Positions 11,189 to 23,989 are shown, counted from the stretch's first letter. The stretch: DNA of 64,000 bases from Myrica gale (GCA_963930655.1 OZ005604.1:10736001-10800000), one strand, 5' to 3'. Notes: generated by a model from the letters alone, not told the origin. Made by a program: numbers and translations.

Positions 11189-14100
11189 TGTCACGCTCCC
11201 AACGGCATCCCGCAGGGACCGTGAGAGCCGCGAGCAATCCCCGGGATAGCTCCAGCGTTCTTATGTACATTCTTACATACTTACGGCGGAAACGTACAGG
11301 ATCATGAGAGACTCGAGCCAACTCATAACATAATTAGGGTTCTCAATAAATTTGCACCTTAATACATACATAACATACATAACATGTTTAACACTAAACA
11401 AGTGACGGATCTCATCGATCAAGTCACCATCAACAAAACATGAACATAATCTTTTTCCTTCTAAGTCAGGTAGTCCTCCTGACTTTCTCCACCTGAGACA
11501 TCTGGAATGACACAATTTTAAAAAACGTGAGTCAAAAGACTCAGTAAGGGAATTACGTAACTTTAAAACATGCTCTTGACTTGTACTTGCTTGTTATGGA
11601 AAAACATAATTCATGATGCACATGCATGTCATGGGTATGCATATGCTCTTGCTTGTAAAGTCATAAACTTGTTCTTGAAATTGGCCCCAGACCCTTGAAA
11701 ATCAATCATTCATAATTGTGGGCTACTTACGCTCCATTTAACCCCTGGAGTCCGGGTTGTGCGTTCCCATCGGAACCGTCTCCCTTACCCTTGGAGACTT
11801 TCCATTTTGTCGAGCTAGCCCGTAGTTGCCCCAGGCCTGATGGCTAGACAAGACCCTTGGAGGCCCACACCTTCTCATTGTCCTTCAGTGGGGTTGGTCG
11901 AGCTAGCCCGTAGTTGCCCCAGGCCTGATGGCTAGACACGACGCCCACACCTTCTCTTGTCCTTCAGTGTGGTTGCACTGCCTCTTAGGATTCACCCATC
12001 CTTCGGTATGGGTGTCCATCATGATGGTACGGTACCGACCAGAGCCCCTTGACTTAACTTATCTTTCCATAAACTTTCCATAAATCATTGCATAAAAATT
12101 CTCTTTAGAAAAATCATGCAATGCACATGTCATGTCATGCTTGCCCAAAATACCATGTTTGTTCATGAATCATTGCAGTGTGTCATTCCAGTTTTCATAA
12201 AAGTGTAAGGTTCACTTACAAGTTTCACTTAAAATCCACTTACCTCGGTCTCCTTGATTATGTGTAAAGATGTGAAGATCGCCTACATGCGATTCAAACA
12301 TTTCTTAGTACTAAGAAATAAGTACGTAATCGTACAAGTTAAATATTTGTATTTTAAATCGGTTATTACCCAAAGATATATTTCTTAAAATATAATATTA
12401 TTCTCAAAGGTTTTCATAGAAAATTCTTATTAATCATCTTACTTAGTTTTCTAATTAGCAAGCTAATTGCACTATAATCAAATCCTAATCCTTCTTTTAT
12501 TACATACGTTTAACTAGGTCTTTAAGTTCACCAATTACTAACCCTAATTATACTTAATCCTTAGCTTAACATTAAATCTCTATGCAACCCGAAAATATAA
12601 GCTTTATTTGTCCATCCTAAGTTTTGACCAACCTAGTTAAATCCTCAATCTATACTTAACACCACAAAGTTTTGCTAATTCTTTTAACCCAAATCTTTAA
12701 GCCTATTGTCTATGTTTTCTCTTACTAATATGGCGTGTTTTATGATTGAGCTTAAATCTTCTAACCCATTTGGCCATAAGCCTAATTATAATTATCTATC
12801 ACAAATAAATATAATCTTATTTATGGGGTTGCTATTAGGGTTTCACTTATTAGGTCATTCGGCCATGTTCCACTTTAAGCATTCCTTGTCTAAATTTTCT
12901 TCTCCAATGGTGATCTCATCCTCCATTTTCAGATTCACAACCTAGGATCTACCAATCACAAAACAATTTCTAGATCTAGCACAATATCATATTCGGCCAA
13001 CACACATGTTCATAGAATGATTAGGCTTTTCGATTTGCATGCATCCTACTACATTTCAAGACTAGCCTATATGCATGTGTTCACCAAAATTTACCCATAT
13101 CATGGCCATTCATCAAATTGACACTTAACAAAATTATATTTGGAGATCCTACTCATGTGAGATTCGGCCAACACCATCCAAAACAACCCTTCATGTCCAA
13201 ACTTGCACCATTCATTCCTTTTACATTTTAAGACCATACTAGCATGCATTGTTCATCCTTTAACATCTTTCTAACATTTAAGTTTGGATCTCATGCTCAT
13301 ATAGCTAGATCTAACATTATAACTTAGGGTTGGCCTCATGAACTCAATATCTAACAAAATCAAGGTATCAACTCAAATCCAACCAAGAGATATTCGGCCA
13401 ACATCAATCTTAGAGCTAACAACCACATTTTTGGCCTTACCTTGATGATTAAACACAATCCTTGAGTACCTAGCACAATAGAATACCTTGGGTCAGAACT
13501 TATAAAGAATGTAAGCAAAAACATTATGTAAAATCAAGTCTACCTCTACCTTCCACTAATCACCAAATTTTCACCAAGATCCTTCCTTCACCCGAACTTT
13601 CGGTTCACCCTTTTGGAATGGTTCCAAGCTTGATTATAAGGTGCTAAGGTAGGTTTTTATAGTGGGGAGAAACAAGGTAAACTTGAAATGATTTAGCTCC
13701 AAAGAAGTGAGTTAAATCCCAACAAGGAAAAAGTGGCTAAGTGAGTAGAAATTTCTAAGAGAAGAATTGAGTTGCACAAGGGGAAGATTTGGTCACCTCA
13801 AGGAAAGGAAACAACTAAGACTTTAGAGGAATGACTTGGTTGCAAGAAGAAAAGAACAAGACTTGATCTTATGGGAGAGGTTCGGCCAAGAGAGGAAAAG
13901 AGAGAGAGTTGGAATGGAATGGGGTATTCGGCCAAGACAATTGAAGTGTGAAGTTTTGAAATGCCAAAGGGTGAAGTGATTCGTATGAAGCAATTTAGTC
14001 TCCCAAGGAATCTATTGCAATGACAAGGACAATGACATGTTGAAAATGACAAGAGAGAAGGAAGAAAAAAAGGGGTGAATGGGGGGATGGACTTAGCCGA

Positions 14101-15159
14101 CCATAGCATGGTCTTCTCACCTTTTTCTCTTCTCACTTTCTCTCACATCATTTCTTGTCCCCTCAAGCCATGCCTTTGCATTTGATTTTCTCTCCTTTCT
14201 CACTAAATCTTCACGTGAACTTCACCATCCATAGCTTTATCTCCCTTTGCTTTTTCTCTCATTTCTCTTTCTTTGTATTGTCTTGTAAATTAATTGCTCT
14301 CTTATCACTTCTTTACAACTCACATGGTCCACAAGCTTTTACTCTTCAAATCTCCATGCTCTTCACATGAATGGTCTTGACACAAGCTCATTTATTTTGT
14401 TTGGTTACATTTCAACCAACTTAGTTACTCTCACAACTAACTTTCAATTGAGTTACTTATGTCACCTAACTTATCTCCTATAAGCACTCTAGCTTATCTA
14501 GTTCAATTACATAGCTTATCATCTCATAAGCATGACAACTTATCTTAAGATAATGGTTCTAGCCTATCTCTACGATAGCCACAATAACTTATTACATAAA
14601 AAGTTCCCTAACTTATCATTGTGCTAGCTTATCACTATGATAAGCAAGTGTTCACTTGCTTATCATTTTAAACTCTCTTAAAACTTATCATATGCCTAGT
14701 AGCTTATCATCTAATATTCTAATGATAATTCAAACTACTAATTTAGGTCACATAATAATAATATATGCCACCTATTAATGACACACAAAAATATTCAAAT
14801 ACTTAAAAGAAATTCATGATTTTTTTTCCATTTAATTATTTTCGGCCAATATATATAAATCTTTAATCATAATTTAATTTTATAGATTATGAAATATATT
14901 AGGCAAATGAAAAATATAAATCCATAAGAGAAACTTACCTTGCAAGTTTCGGCTCTTAGGGAAATAAAATTTTAACTTGCACAAAATTTCCATAATGAAA
15001 AGAAAATTATTTAAGGAAAAATTTATGAAATAAAATCTCATATTAGTTAATGTACCTTAACATAAAGCTTAGGTCATACATTGGCCAAAAATATGACCCC
15101 GTAATTAAAATTAAAGCTAATACATAGGAAATAACAAAAGAAATAATCGGGGTCTCACA
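11189..15159 (-). mobile_element. Family A solo LTR, antisense, with GTTTT duplication
   Basis: Begins TGTCACGCTCCCAACG on the plus strand (reverse of the LTR end) and finishes GGGGTCTCACA at 15159. Perfect five-base duplications GTTTT flank it (11184-11188 and 15160-15164). 3971 bases, no internal domain. Contains a degenerate hairpin array (about 11810-12015), many TTCGGCCAA motifs and a GATAAG cluster reversed (TTATC-rich, 14480-14740). It is close in layout to 51913-55287. The ORF at 13798-14136 on the minus strand is low-complexity and I do not believe it codes. Confidence 0.9.
14480..14740 (-). repeat. Reversed GATAAG (CTTATC) cluster in LTR
   Basis: CTTATC/AGCTTATC occurs more than ten times in about 260 bases with loose spacing, equivalent to the plus-strand clusters in other family A copies. 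Confidence 0.55.
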
Positions 15160-15740
15160 GTTTTGGCTTGGAAATCTTAGTATGGCATGTTGTGGCAGAA
15201 TTTCATGAATAGGCTTTGAAATCAATGATGTCGATGGGAAGAATCAGTATACTTAGTTGATTATAAGTGGGATATATGGTAGTTCCATCAGCAACATTGT
15301 TGGAGTTGTTTGATGCATATATTTGATTGTTTTTCTTCATATTGTTTTATTAAAGCAAGTTTAAGGAAATCTTTTGTAAATGAAACCATATTTTTTCAAG
15401 ATATGAATTTTGGAAAACCGAAAACATTTACAAGTATTTTGTATGTCTGTTTGATTGGTTCCCTAATCATCTAAGTGACTATGTAACTCGCTTGTAGGCG
15501 AAGCCTTACATCAAGACTCAAGAAGACCAAGGTAAGTGGAATTACATTTTTACAAAACTAGAATGATATACAAAATTTTTTTACATGAGCAAGCATGACA
15601 TCATAAGCAAGCATGTCATTACACGAGCATTGCATGATCTTCTAAAAGAAGTTTTATGCAATGATGCATGAAAATTTACTTTTATGATAAGTCAAGTTAA
15701 GTTAAGGGCTCTAGTCGGTACCGTACCATCAAGAAGGACT

Positions 15741-15881
15741 CCCATACCGAAGGACGAATGCGAGAAGGATGGGTGAACCCTAGAGGTAAGTGCAACCACA
15801 CTGAAGGACGAATGCGAGAACGTGTGGACCTTCAAGGGTCCTGTCTAGCCACTGAAGGACGAATGCGAGAACGTGTGCTAG
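15741..15881 (+). repeat. Stem-loop array of family A LTR
   Basis: Three consecutive hairpins share the loop core GAAGGACGAATGCGAGAA. Stem 1 CCCATaCC/GGATGGG (15741-15773), stem 2 CCACAC/GTGTGG (15796-15827), stem 3 CTAGCCAC/GTGtGCTAG (15845-15881). Stem sequences differ from each other, yet each side matches its own partner. A further short palindrome CCCTGACTTCAGGG follows at about 15942. Confidence 0.65.
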
Positions 15882-17714
15882 CTCTACCAAATGTAAGGTC
15901 CCCAAGGGAAATAGTGGACAGTTCCAATGGGAACGCATAACCCTGACTTCAGGGGTAAATGGAGCATATGTAGCCCACGAGTAAAGAAGAAAATACTTTC
16001 CAAGAACCAAGTGTCATTTTATGTTCAAGAGCATGTTTTTCAAGATCATGAATGTTACAAGTGCAAGCTTACATTTTCAAGAACAAGTACATGTGCATAT
16101 GCAACCATGAAGCATGCATGTGCATCAAAATTTACGTTTACTCATGATAATTCAAGTTCAAGTCATAAACTCATGTTTACAAGTTTAAGTTTTCCCTTAC
16201 TGAGTCTTTTGACTCACAGTTTTCAAAATGTGTCATTCCAGATGTTTCAGGTGAAGGGAGTCAAGAAGATTACCTGTCTTGAAGGAATGAACTCTATCTA
16301 TTTTTGATGTTATGACTAGGATCGATGTGATCAATCATTTAAGATAATGGGTAGTTCTGTGATATGTAAATACAATGCTACTCCTCTTTTTGAAGTCTAT
16401 TATGAAGTTAAATTATTAAGAGTTCGCTGGCCCGTCTCTCTCTCGATCTTTATTCCGCTGTTCTGTATGATCAAGTTCGCTGGAGCTTTCTATAGGGATT
16501 GCTCGCGGCTATCATTGTCCCTACGGGATTGCGTTCGGGGCGTGACATGTATGCTTGTGTATTGTGTGGATCTGGTCATTTTCATTGTGTGATTTGCATG
16601 GCTAAGTTATGAAATTGGTTGCTGGAGGAGGGGATTTCATGTTCGATGTGAAGAAGATTGCATGCATGTGATTATTGGTGGCCGAATGGCTTAGAAATGG
16701 AAATCTAGGTAATGGCCGAATGGTTGGAGTTAGAAAACCAAAGGTTTGATGCTAAGGTTTGGTTTAATCTTGCATGCAATTAGAGATCACTAATAAGGCC
16801 AAGATTTGAGGTTCATTAATGATGTAAAGAAAGGTTTATGGTTACACAAATGGTGAAGATTTTAGCATGCATCATTTTGAAATTTGCACTAGTCATTGCA
16901 TGTGTTGGCCGAATACATTATGTGCAAATAAAGTAAAAACTTGGTGTTGTAAGTGTTAGGTTAATATGGAAAGAAACCCTAGGTAATATAAGATTAGCAA
17001 ATGAGATTTGTAATGCAAGTATATATATAAAATGCTTATGGCCGAATAAATGTAGATGCTAAAAGAAAGTTCTGTTGTGAAATGTAAAACCTAAGCATCT
17101 AATGTTAAGAAGAGTGTCACGGCTTGGAAGGAAGATGGAGATAATAATCATGGATTAGCCATGATTAGGGTTGGAAAAGATGAATTAGTTAGTTAACAAA
17201 GAATGGCTTTAATGCATGAAATAAAGAAGATGTTAACTGTGAGACCCCGATTATTTCTTATGTTATTTCTTATGTATTAGCTTTTAATTTCCGATGTATT
17301 AGCTTTAATTCTACTATGGAGCCATATTTTTGGCCAATGTATGGCCTAAGCTTTATGATAAGGTACATCAATTAATATGAGATTTTATTTCATGAAATTT
17401 TTCTATTACATTATTTTCCTTTCATTATGAAAGTTTTGTGCAAGGTTTAATTATATTCTCCTACGAGCCGAAACTTGCAAGGTAAGTTTCTCTCATGTAT
17501 TTATATTTTTCATTTGCCTAATATATTTCATAATCCATAAAATTAAATTATGATTAAAGATTTTTATATATAGGCCGAAAATAATTAAATGGAAAATCAT
17601 AAATTTCCTTTAGGTATTGGAATACTTTGTGTGTCATTAATAGATAGAACATATATGTATATATATTTATGTGGCCTAGATTAGTAGTTTTGAATAATCA
17701 TAGAAAATGAAATG

Positions 17715-17945
17715 ATAAGCTACTAGGCATATGATAAGTTTTGGGAGAGTTTAATTTGATAAGCACATCATAGTGATAAGCTAGCATAATGATAAGCTAG
17801 GGAACTTTTTATGTAATAAGTTGATGTGGCTATCGTAGAGATAGGCTAGAGTCATTATCTTAAGATAAGTTGTTATGCTTATGAGGTGATAAGCTATGTA
17901 ATTGAACTAGATAAGCTAGAGAGCTTATAGGAGATAAGTTAGGTG
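17715..17945 (+). repeat. GATAAG cluster in LTR
   Basis: About ten GATAAG or AGATAAG/AGATAGG motifs within 230 bases, often extended to GATAAGCTAG. They lie about 0.5 kb from the LTR start, in the U3-like part where LTR promoters and enhancers sit. Binding by GATA or MYB-related factors is only a suggestion. Confidence 0.6.
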
Positions 17946-20838
17946 AAATAGTAACTAAATTGAAAGTTAGTGGTAAGGATAACTAGAAAGTTAGTTGTGA
18001 GAGTAACTAAGTTAGCTGCATTTTAACCAAACATCATAATTGAACTAAACAAAAAGCAAACCAAAAGGTGACAAAGCCATTTACGTGAAGGACATGAGGA
18101 GAATGGAAAAGCCATAAAGTGATTTACCCATGTAAGTTGTAAAGAAGTGATGAGATGGCAATTAATTGACAAGACAATTCAATGGAAGAGAAATGAGAGA
18201 AAATCAAATGCAAGGGCAAGAGAATCACGTAGGAAAGCAAGCATGAGGAGGCAAAGTGTGATGTGAGAGAAGGTGAAAAGCCAAAAGGAGAGAAAAGACA
18301 ATGGCATGGTCGGCCAAAGCTCACCCAATTCACCCCCCTTTTCTTCTTTCTCTCTCTTGTCATTTTCAAACACTCATGTCAATTGTCATTGTCATAATGT
18401 CACCTTGGGAGATTCAATTGCCACTTCAATTCACACTTCACATTTGAAATTGCCTTGGCCGAACATCACCCATTCCATTTCAACACTCTTCATTTTCTTC
18501 TCTTGACCGAATCTCTCCTCTAAGCTCAAGTCTTGTTCTTCCTTTCTTGCAACCTAAAACACTCTCCAAAGTTCAAGTTTGGTTTTCTCCTTGAGGTGAC
18601 CGAACCATATCCTTGTGCAACTCCATTTCTTCCTTTGAAAACTCTACTCATTTAGCCACTTTTCTCTTGAAGAAATTTAGTTCATTTCCTTAGAACTAAA
18701 TCATTCAAGCTTATCATATTTCTCTCCACCATAAAACCTACTTTAGCACCTTATAATCAAGCTTGGAACCACTCCAAAAAGGGTCAACCGAAAGTTGGCA
18801 AAAGGAAGGGTTTTTGTGAAACTTTGGTGAAGGTAGAGGTAGGCTTGATTCCACTAAGTGTTTGTGTTTAAAGTTCTTTATAAGTTCTAACCTAAGATAT
18901 TTTATTGTGCTAGGTGCTCAAGACTTGTGATTAATCATCAAGGTAAGACCAAAGATGTGGGTTGTTAGTTCTAAAATGATGTAGGCCGAATATCACATGG
19001 TTGGATTTGAGTTGGTACTTGGTTTTGCTAGATCTTGAGGTTATGAGATCAACCCTAGGATATAATGTTAGATCTAGTTATATGAGCATGAGATCCGAAC
19101 TTAAAGGTTAGAAAAATGTTAAGAATGAATATTGCATGCTAGTATGGTCTTAAAATGCAACGGGTATGCATGATGTCAAGTTTTGCCATGAAGGGTTATG
19201 ATTTATGGTGTTGGCCGAAACTTATAGGTGTTGAATCTCTAAATATATTTTGTTAAATGTCAATTTGATGAATGACCATGTCATGTATAAAGGTTTAGTG
19301 AACACACGCATAGGCTAGGCTTGAAATATTATAGGTTGCATGCAAATCGAAAGAGCTAATTATTTTATGAACAATTTGTGTTGGCCGAATATGGCATTGA
19401 GCTAGATCTAGAAGTTGTGTTGTGATTGGTAGATCCTAGATTGTGAATCTGAAAAATGGAGGATGGGATCACCAATGGAGAAGAAACTTAGACAAGAAAT
19501 GCTTAAAATGGTGCATGGCCGAATGACCTAATATGTGTAACCCTAATAGCAACCCTATGAATAAGATTTATGTTTATATGTGATGGATAAGTAAAATTAG
19601 GGTTATGGCCAAATGAGTTAGAAGATTTAAGCTCAATCATAAAACACGTCATATTAGTAAAAGAACAACATAGATGAAGTGCTTAAAGATTCGGATTAAA
19701 AGAATTTGCAAAGTTTTGTGGTGTTAAGTATTGTTGAGGATTTAACTAGGTTGGCCGAAACTTATGATGGACAAATTAGCTTATATTTTCGGGCTGCCTA
19801 AAGATTTAATGTCAAGACAAGGATTAAGTATAATTAGGGTTAGTAATTGATGAACTTAAAGAACCTTGATCATATGAGGAGAAAATATAAAAAAACTCTA
19901 ATCAAGGTTAATGTCTCGGGTTGCATAGAGATCTAATGACCAAGCCAAGAGTTAATTATGATTAAGGTTAGTGATTGATTAATGTAAATATTTAATTGAA
20001 TACTTGAAATAAAAGGAAGATTAAGATTTAATTCTAGAGCAATTAGTTGCTGATTAGAGTCTTAAACAAGAATAGAAATATATTGCAATAGCATTAAGTA
20101 ATTAAATAACCTAAGTTTAATTAGTAGAAAGTAAAAGATTAAATAAGATATTAAGCGGTTAAAAGAATTAAGGCAATGTATAAATCTACAATATCGAAAT
20201 AAATATATATATATATAGTTGCTATTTGAAACCGTTGCGATGGACAGGGAGTTCAAGGTTAAGAGGTGAACAAGATGTTCAATTGGACTAAGAGAACTTC
20301 AGCAATTATATTATATCGTTAAGATTAAGTTAAGTGCTTAATTATCACTATTCGTTCCTTAGTGGATTTCAAGATAGGTTTCCTCGAATAGTTCATAGAA
20401 CCGAGCGTGTTGACATACTTTCATGTAAACTTAGTATATTAAGAATCGAACTTATTCTTTGTAGGCAAAGGGCCAAGTGAGATCTAAGGAGATTTGCAAG
20501 GAGTACTGTAAGTGAATCTTACCCGATTTGGAAAACTTGAATGATACACTGCATGTTTTATTGTGCATGACAAGATGTTTTTAACACAAGTGACATGTAT
20601 TGTGCATAAAGAATGTTTCAAGTACGCATGATGTTTCGAACATGTCATAGCATGATCATTTGCATGAACGCATGAGAGACGTTTTGATGCAAATGAAATT
20701 ACGATGTTTTCAAGAGTGGCATGGCATGTTCATTGCATAGAAACATGAAAAGTTGTTTTATGCAAATGAGAAAGAATTTATGATATGATTAAGCCCGGGG
20801 CTTTGGGTCAGATCCGTACCAAGTTAAGTGAGGTTCAT

Positions 20839-21039
20839 CATCCATACCGAGGAACGTTGATCGAGAAGGATGGATGAATGGAACCTAGGACGCCCATACC
20901 GAGGGACGTTGATCGAGAAGGTTGGGTAAGTCCTTGAGGTATGTGCAACCACACCGAGGAACGTTGCTCGAGAAGGTGTGGCGCCTCCAAGGGTCATCAT
21001 GTCTAGCCACTGAAGGACGAATGCGAGAAGGTGTGCTAG
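20839..21039 (+). repeat. Stem-loop array of family A LTR (four units)
   Basis: Unit 1 stem CATCCAT/ATGGATG (20839-20876), unit 2 CCCATACC/GGTTGGG (imperfect), unit 3 CCACACC/GGTGTGG (20949-20981, perfect), unit 4 CTAGC/GCTAG (21003-21039). Loops in units 1-3 read GAGGAACGTTGATCGAGAA or variants, and unit 4 has GAAGGACGAATGCGAGAA. Loop and stem vary independently. Confidence 0.65.
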
Positions 21040-22190
21040 CTTGACCGTATGTAAGGTCCCCAAGGGAAATCAGGGATAGTTCCAATGGGAACGCACAACC
21101 CTGACTTCAGGGGTTAAATGGAGCGAATAAGCCCACAAGTATGAATAAGAGATTTTCAAGGGCCTAGGGCCAATTTCAAGTACAAGTTATGAAAGAAATG
21201 TTTTCAAGGGCCTAGGGCCAATTTCGAGATTTGAAATGCATTTGAAAAGGCCAAGAGTGGCAAGAGAATTTAGTGCATGGCATGTGCATCACGGAGCATG
21301 CACATGCATCATGGTTTTTATGCACTATCTCATGACTTACAGTTATGCATCATGGTTTTTATGCATCATTTTATCAAAGTTCATGTTTCAAATTGTTGTT
21401 CCTTACTGAGTCTTTCGACTCATAGTTTTTAATCGTATCATTCCAGATCCACAAGAAGATTGGGGAGCAGAGCATTATCTCACGTAGAAATCCTAGGAGT
21501 TCGGGAGTTGGAGTCGGAATTGGTGAACTCCGAGTTAGCACTAGTGAGTGCTGGTTTGTTTTGAGTGGCAGTATGTTGCCCTATTACGTTTTGTACGAGT
21601 TTGCGAACAAGATGCAATGTAAAGACTTTTACGAGTTATAATCCGTTACCGGGGGGTTATATTCATTGAGCTTGAGCCAACATGTGGATCCTGAGCGAGT
21701 CTTCCGATGTGTATAATAAAAGTTTTTCGCTGTAAGAGTTATTGTAAGCGCTGGAGTGTTCCCGGGGAATGCTCGCGGCTGTCACGGTCCCTACGAGATG
21801 GCGTTCGGGGCGTGACATTAACCTTGAATTAAATCACTAAATAGTTTGTTGTTTGGAGTCTCGAATAAGATATGGAAATAATTGGTAGTAAGCCATATAA
21901 TTATGTTAATTAGGGCTTTGGCCAGTGGCCTAACTTAGGGAATTAATGCGAAGTGGAGTAGATCAACAAGTGAAGGAGGTTAAGTTTGTGGAGTTTGATG
22001 GACATTAGGGTTGGTAAGGTTTAGAGCAAAGAAATTGAGTTAGGCACCTTATTAGTTGCTGTTTTGGGCTTATGATTCTATTATGTTATGTTGATTGCTT
22101 TCTTCAAGAGTTTTATGAAAGTTTATTAAAGTAATCTTTTGTAAACAAAAATAGTATTTTCAAGATATGTACCTTTGGAAAAAACCCAAA

Positions 22191-22389
22191 TGATGGAGCT
22201 CAAGGTGTCGTTTCAAAGGAACCCGTTCAAGTACCAAGTGGACCGGTTACAAGGGCACGAGCAAAGAAGTTCAAGGATGCACTCAACGGGCAAATTCAAG
22301 AGGCATGGGATCAAGCAAAGGCGTGGAAGCCCATTGAGCATGACCCACGGATTGTCAATGTGATTCAAGTTCTAGAAGAGTCCGAGTAG
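22191..22389 (+). pseudogene. Gypsy pol C-terminal tail inside family B LTR
   Basis: Frame running from the LTR edge to a TAG at 22387-22389, with GPVTRARAKKFKDALNGQIQ and a final acidic stretch LEESE. Equivalent to 9131-9368. It begins at the same LTR edge, which argues that the coding tail is a fixed part of the B LTR and not a random truncation product. Confidence 0.65.
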
Positions 22390-23798
22390 GGTTTCAATTG
22401 ACTTGGCAAGAAAGTCTTCTAGAAGCTACTCCTAATTAGGGTTCGGATTGCATTATTTTGGGCAGCAATTAGCCGCACCTTTCTTTCCTTATAGGTGCTG
22501 ATTTCGAGTTGATTTTAGGTGCTAAGTTTGTTTCCTTTTTGGTTTAGGCGCCAAGTGTTATTTCCTTAGTAATTGAGTTTATTTTAGGTGTCATTAAGTT
22601 ACCTTATTTACTAGGTTTAGGCGCCACTTTTGTCACGCCCCGAACGCTAGCCCGAAGGGGGTTAATGACAGCCGCGAACATCCACTCAATGAATGTTCCA
22701 GCGTTTCTCTTAATCATGCAGCGGATTTTTTTTTATACAAATACATAAAACACCTACAACTGAGAGAGATGGGCCAAAGAGATTTACATAAACTTCAACT
22801 TACACAATTGACTACAACGGCAATAGTGAAAGCATCCAAATTACCTGTCATGTCTGCATGACTGAAGTACAAGTCCTAAGGGATTCCAACAAAACCTTTA
22901 TATGGACCTACTCATAACATATAAGTAATACATCTTGAATCCTTATACACATAACATAGACATTCACAGGATGCCTGATAGTACTTCCTATGAACTCTTC
23001 AACTTCTGTTTCTGATAACCACGACTAAGATACTAGACATCAAAAACCTTGAACTCTACTAGTCCGAAAACCCATGACCACCACACAACGGAGGCTCATG
23101 ACGACTCTTCAAAATTTCATCTAACCTTTTATGAAACAACAAAGAGAGATGAGGACGTTCCCATCGGTCCCTCTTCTAGATTTTCCCATCTGAATTGTTA
23201 TCTGGAATGATACAATTGAAAACATCTGTGAGTCGAAAGACTCAGTAAGGAATTATAATTAAAACATGAGCTTGAAATCATGGTTTGCAAATATGAACTT
23301 GAAATCGTGAGTTTGAAACCATGAACTTATTCTTTGAACTCATAATCTTGAACTTGAAATCATACACTTGCTTTGAAACTTGAAATCATCATGAACTCGA
23401 TATCATAATGAACTTAAAATCATAAGCATGCACTTGACTTAAATCATAAGCATGCGCTTAAACTTGAAATAATTACAAACTTGAACATAATGTAATTCAA
23501 GTACAACTTGAAATATCATGAGCTTTAACTTGAAATATCATAACTTGAACTTATCATGTATACATATGTAATTCATGCATGATCATGAATCGTGATGCAC
23601 GTGTATGCCTCATGATTGCATATGCACATGCACTTGCTCTTGAAAACATCTCTTATACTTATAAAGCTCTTTCTTTTGGAAAATCTTTTCCATTCTTATC
23701 TTATGGGCTACTTGAGCTCCATTTACCCCCGACATCAGGGTTGTGCGTTCCCGTTGGAACTGTCCCCTATTTCCCTTGGGGACCTTACATATGGTCGA

Positions 23799-23989
23799 GC
23801 TAGCACACCTTCTCAATGTCCTTCAGTGGCTAGACACGACTCTTGGAGGTTCACACCTTCTTGCAAGCATCCTTCAGTGTGATTGCACATACCTCCTGGA
23901 CTACCCATCCTTCTTGCAAGCATCCTTCGGTATGGGTGTCCTAGGTGACATCCATCCTTCACGTAAACGTCCTTCGGTATGGATGCACC
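23799..23989 (-). repeat. Stem-loop array of family A LTR
   Basis: Reverse orientation array with GCTAGCAC/GTGGCTAG, TCACAC/GTGTGA, CCCATCC/GGTATGGG and CATCCATCC/GGTATGGATG units. The first unit has a shortened loop. Identical array at 28736-28926 in the other LTR. Confidence 0.65.

Larger units (their letters stand above)
7370..16547 (+). mobile_element. Family A solo LTR nested in the outer LTR
   Basis: Starts TGTGAGACCCCG at 7370 and ends GGGGCGTGACA at 16547. The flanking pentamers are TGCAT (7365-7369) and TGTAT (16548-16552), a duplication with one substitution. Without its two inserts (9131-9871 and 11189-15159) it is about 4.45 kb. It carries a pure GAA tract (7771-7850), a section colinear with the inverted 967-4961 copy, the hairpin array at 15741-15881, the GAGTC hairpin near 16201 and the conserved terminus. 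The long ORFs over the GAA tract (poly-Arg one way, poly-Phe the other) are artefacts of the microsatellite. Confidence 0.82.
17238..21817 (+). mobile_element. Family A solo LTR with TTAAC duplication
   Basis: Starts TGTGAGACCCCG at 17238 and ends GGGGCGTGACA at 21817, with exact duplications TTAAC (17233-17237 and 21818-21822). At 4580 bases it is the longest uninterrupted family A LTR here, so the best reference copy. It holds a GATAAG cluster (17715-17945), frequent TTGGCCGAA, the hairpin array (20839-21039), the GAGTC/GACTC hairpin (about 21410) and the conserved terminal 100 bases. No credible coding sequence. Confidence 0.92.

Noticed and set aside
13798-14136. 112-aa minus-strand ORF, with a partner at 53971-54337
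   Set aside because: Shared only because both are family A LTRs. Low complexity, with frame differences between copies.
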